Shown: piece after piece, positions 6,199 through 6,887 of the stretch
Numbering within the stretch: the stretch's first letter is position 1
Layout: the number at the start of each line of letters is the position of its first letter
Origin: Actinomycetota bacterium
GTDB lineage: Bacteria > Actinomycetota > Actinomycetes > Streptosporangiales > Streptosporangiaceae
NCBI GenBank assembly: GCA_003161205.1
Contig: PMOU01000176.1
Coordinates: forward strand, 848-7,734
Direction: 5' to 3'
Length of the DNA stretch: 6,887 bases
The notes under the pieces: model-generated
The model's database searches: none
Told to the model about the DNA's origin: nothing
What the model saw: only the letters and a program-made list of their open reading frames with translations
Translations under genes and position numbers: made by a program

Positions 6199-6887
6199 AC
6201 CGCCGCCCCGGTCGTCGGCACGTACGACGGCATCGTCGCCTCCAGGGCGAACCCGCCGTCCGGTGTGCCGCCGGCCCGCAGCGAACCGTGCACCACCTCG
6301 ATCCGCTGCCGCAGGCTGGCCAGGCCCAGCCCGGAGCCGGTGGCGGCCAGCCGGCCGTCCGGCGGGGCCGCCGCCGCGGTGTTCCGCACGCTGACCCTGA
6401 CCTGCGACTCGTCGTAGCTCACCTGGACGGCGACGTGGGCGCCGGGGGCGTGCTTGCGCACGTTCGTCAGCGCCTCGCGGACAATCCGGTGCACCGTGCG
6501 GCCGACCACGGGGGAGGCGAGCGCCGGGTCGCCCCGCTCGGCCAGTTCGGCGGGAGTGCCGACGGCGGTCGACTCGGCGACCAGTTCGGCCAGCGCCGAG
6601 GCCGCGGCCGCCCGGTCATCCTCGGGTGCCGTGCGGAGGATGCCGACCAGGTCGCGCAGCTCGGCCAGGGCCTGGACGCCCGCCGCGCGGAGCTCCTCGG
6701 CCGCCCGCCGGGTGGCCTCGTCGGTCGCGGTGATGCCGAGCGCCCCCGCCTGCAGGACCATCAGGCTGACCTGGTGGGTCACCACATCGTGCATCTCGCC
6801 GGCCAGCCGGGCCCGCTCTTCGGCCCGGGCCTGCTCGGCCAGCAGGTACCGCTCCCGCTCGGCCCGCTCGGCCCGGTCCCGCAGCGC
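6195..6887 (-). CDS. Sensor histidine kinase, HisKA_3/NarL-partner type (5' partial)
   Basis: The frame stays open from the right edge (6887) to the TGA at 6197-6195, giving 230 visible C-terminal residues; the sensor and membrane part lies outside the window. The visible portion opens with a charged, Ala/Arg/Glu-rich coiled-coil stretch (6795-6887). It leads into the HisKA_3 dimerisation box RLAGEMHDVVTHQVSLMVLQ, where the phospho-acceptor histidine is codon 6789-6791. The ATPase domain shows the N box REALTNVRKHAPG and a G2-like GSGLGLASLRQRIEVVHG. The G1 DxGxG motif is replaced by a looser RNTAAAAPPDG, which is common in this actinobacterial subgroup. An internal ATG at 6794 is not the real start because it would remove the coiled coil and begin just at the histidine. 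It should phosphorylate the adjacent regulator; its signal cannot be inferred here. Confidence 0.94.
   Translation of the reverse strand, partial: ALRDRAERAERERYLLAEQARAEERARLAGEMHDVVTHQVSLMVLQAGALGITATDEATRRAAEELRAAGVQALAELRDLVGILRTAPEDDRAAAASALAELVAESTAVGTPAELAERGDPALASPVVGRTVHRIVREALTNVRKHAPGAHVAVQVSYDESQVRVSVRNTAAAAPPDGRLAATGSGLGLASLRQRIEVVHGSLRAGGTPDGGFALEATMPSYVPTTGAAV

Noticed and set aside
5536..6417. A 293-codon open frame on the + strand across the two-component genes
   Set aside because: It is antisense to two strongly recognised genes, its translation is low-complexity Gly/Arg/His-rich with no family resemblance, and long antisense frames are expected at this GC content.
6855..6875. 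Short direct repeats of GCTCGGCCC near the right edge
   Set aside because: They are explained by repeated Ala-Glu-Arg codons in the coiled-coil linker of the histidine kinase.

Overview
The window is very GC-rich chromosomal DNA with a strong preference for G or C at third codon positions. Together with a luciferase-like oxidoreductase of the F420-dependent type, a NarL-type two-component pair with a short GTGA overlap, and a probable leaderless promoter, this points to an actinomycete (Streptosporangiales-, Pseudonocardiales- or Streptomyces-like). The genus cannot be set from the sequence alone.

Layout, left to right: (1) the 3' four-fifths or so of a DMSO-reductase-family molybdopterin oxidoreductase of the biotin/methionine sulfoxide or TMAO reductase type (+, start lies before the window). 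(2) An 87-bp gap holding a good -10 element placed so that transcription would begin at the A of the next ATG. (3) An 811-residue polytopic membrane protein with fused GGDEF and EAL domains, a candidate bifunctional cyclic-di-GMP enzyme (+). Its last codons, beyond the EAL domain, contain a strong GC hairpin. (4) A 100-bp gap and then an LLM-class F420-dependent oxidoreductase (+). (5) Only 12 bp later, on the opposite strand, a LuxR/NarL-family response regulator, and overlapping its start the C-terminal part of its sensor histidine kinase (-, start lies beyond the right edge).

The kinase and regulator clearly work as a pair and are co-transcribed. The other three genes are on one strand but have gaps of 87 and 100 bp. 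The GGDEF-EAL gene seems to have its own promoter, so I see no convincing single pathway joining the sulfoxide-reductase-like enzyme, the c-di-GMP enzyme and the LLM oxidoreductase. A loose redox/signalling theme is possible but is only inference.

I did not find a CRISPR array, mobile element, tRNA, rRNA or clearly new multi-gene system. The most interesting points are the leaderless promoter with a 21-bp-spaced direct repeat, the apparently duplicated membrane sensor module of the GGDEF-EAL protein together with loss of the inhibitory-site arginine, and a terminator-like hairpin inside that protein's coding tail.
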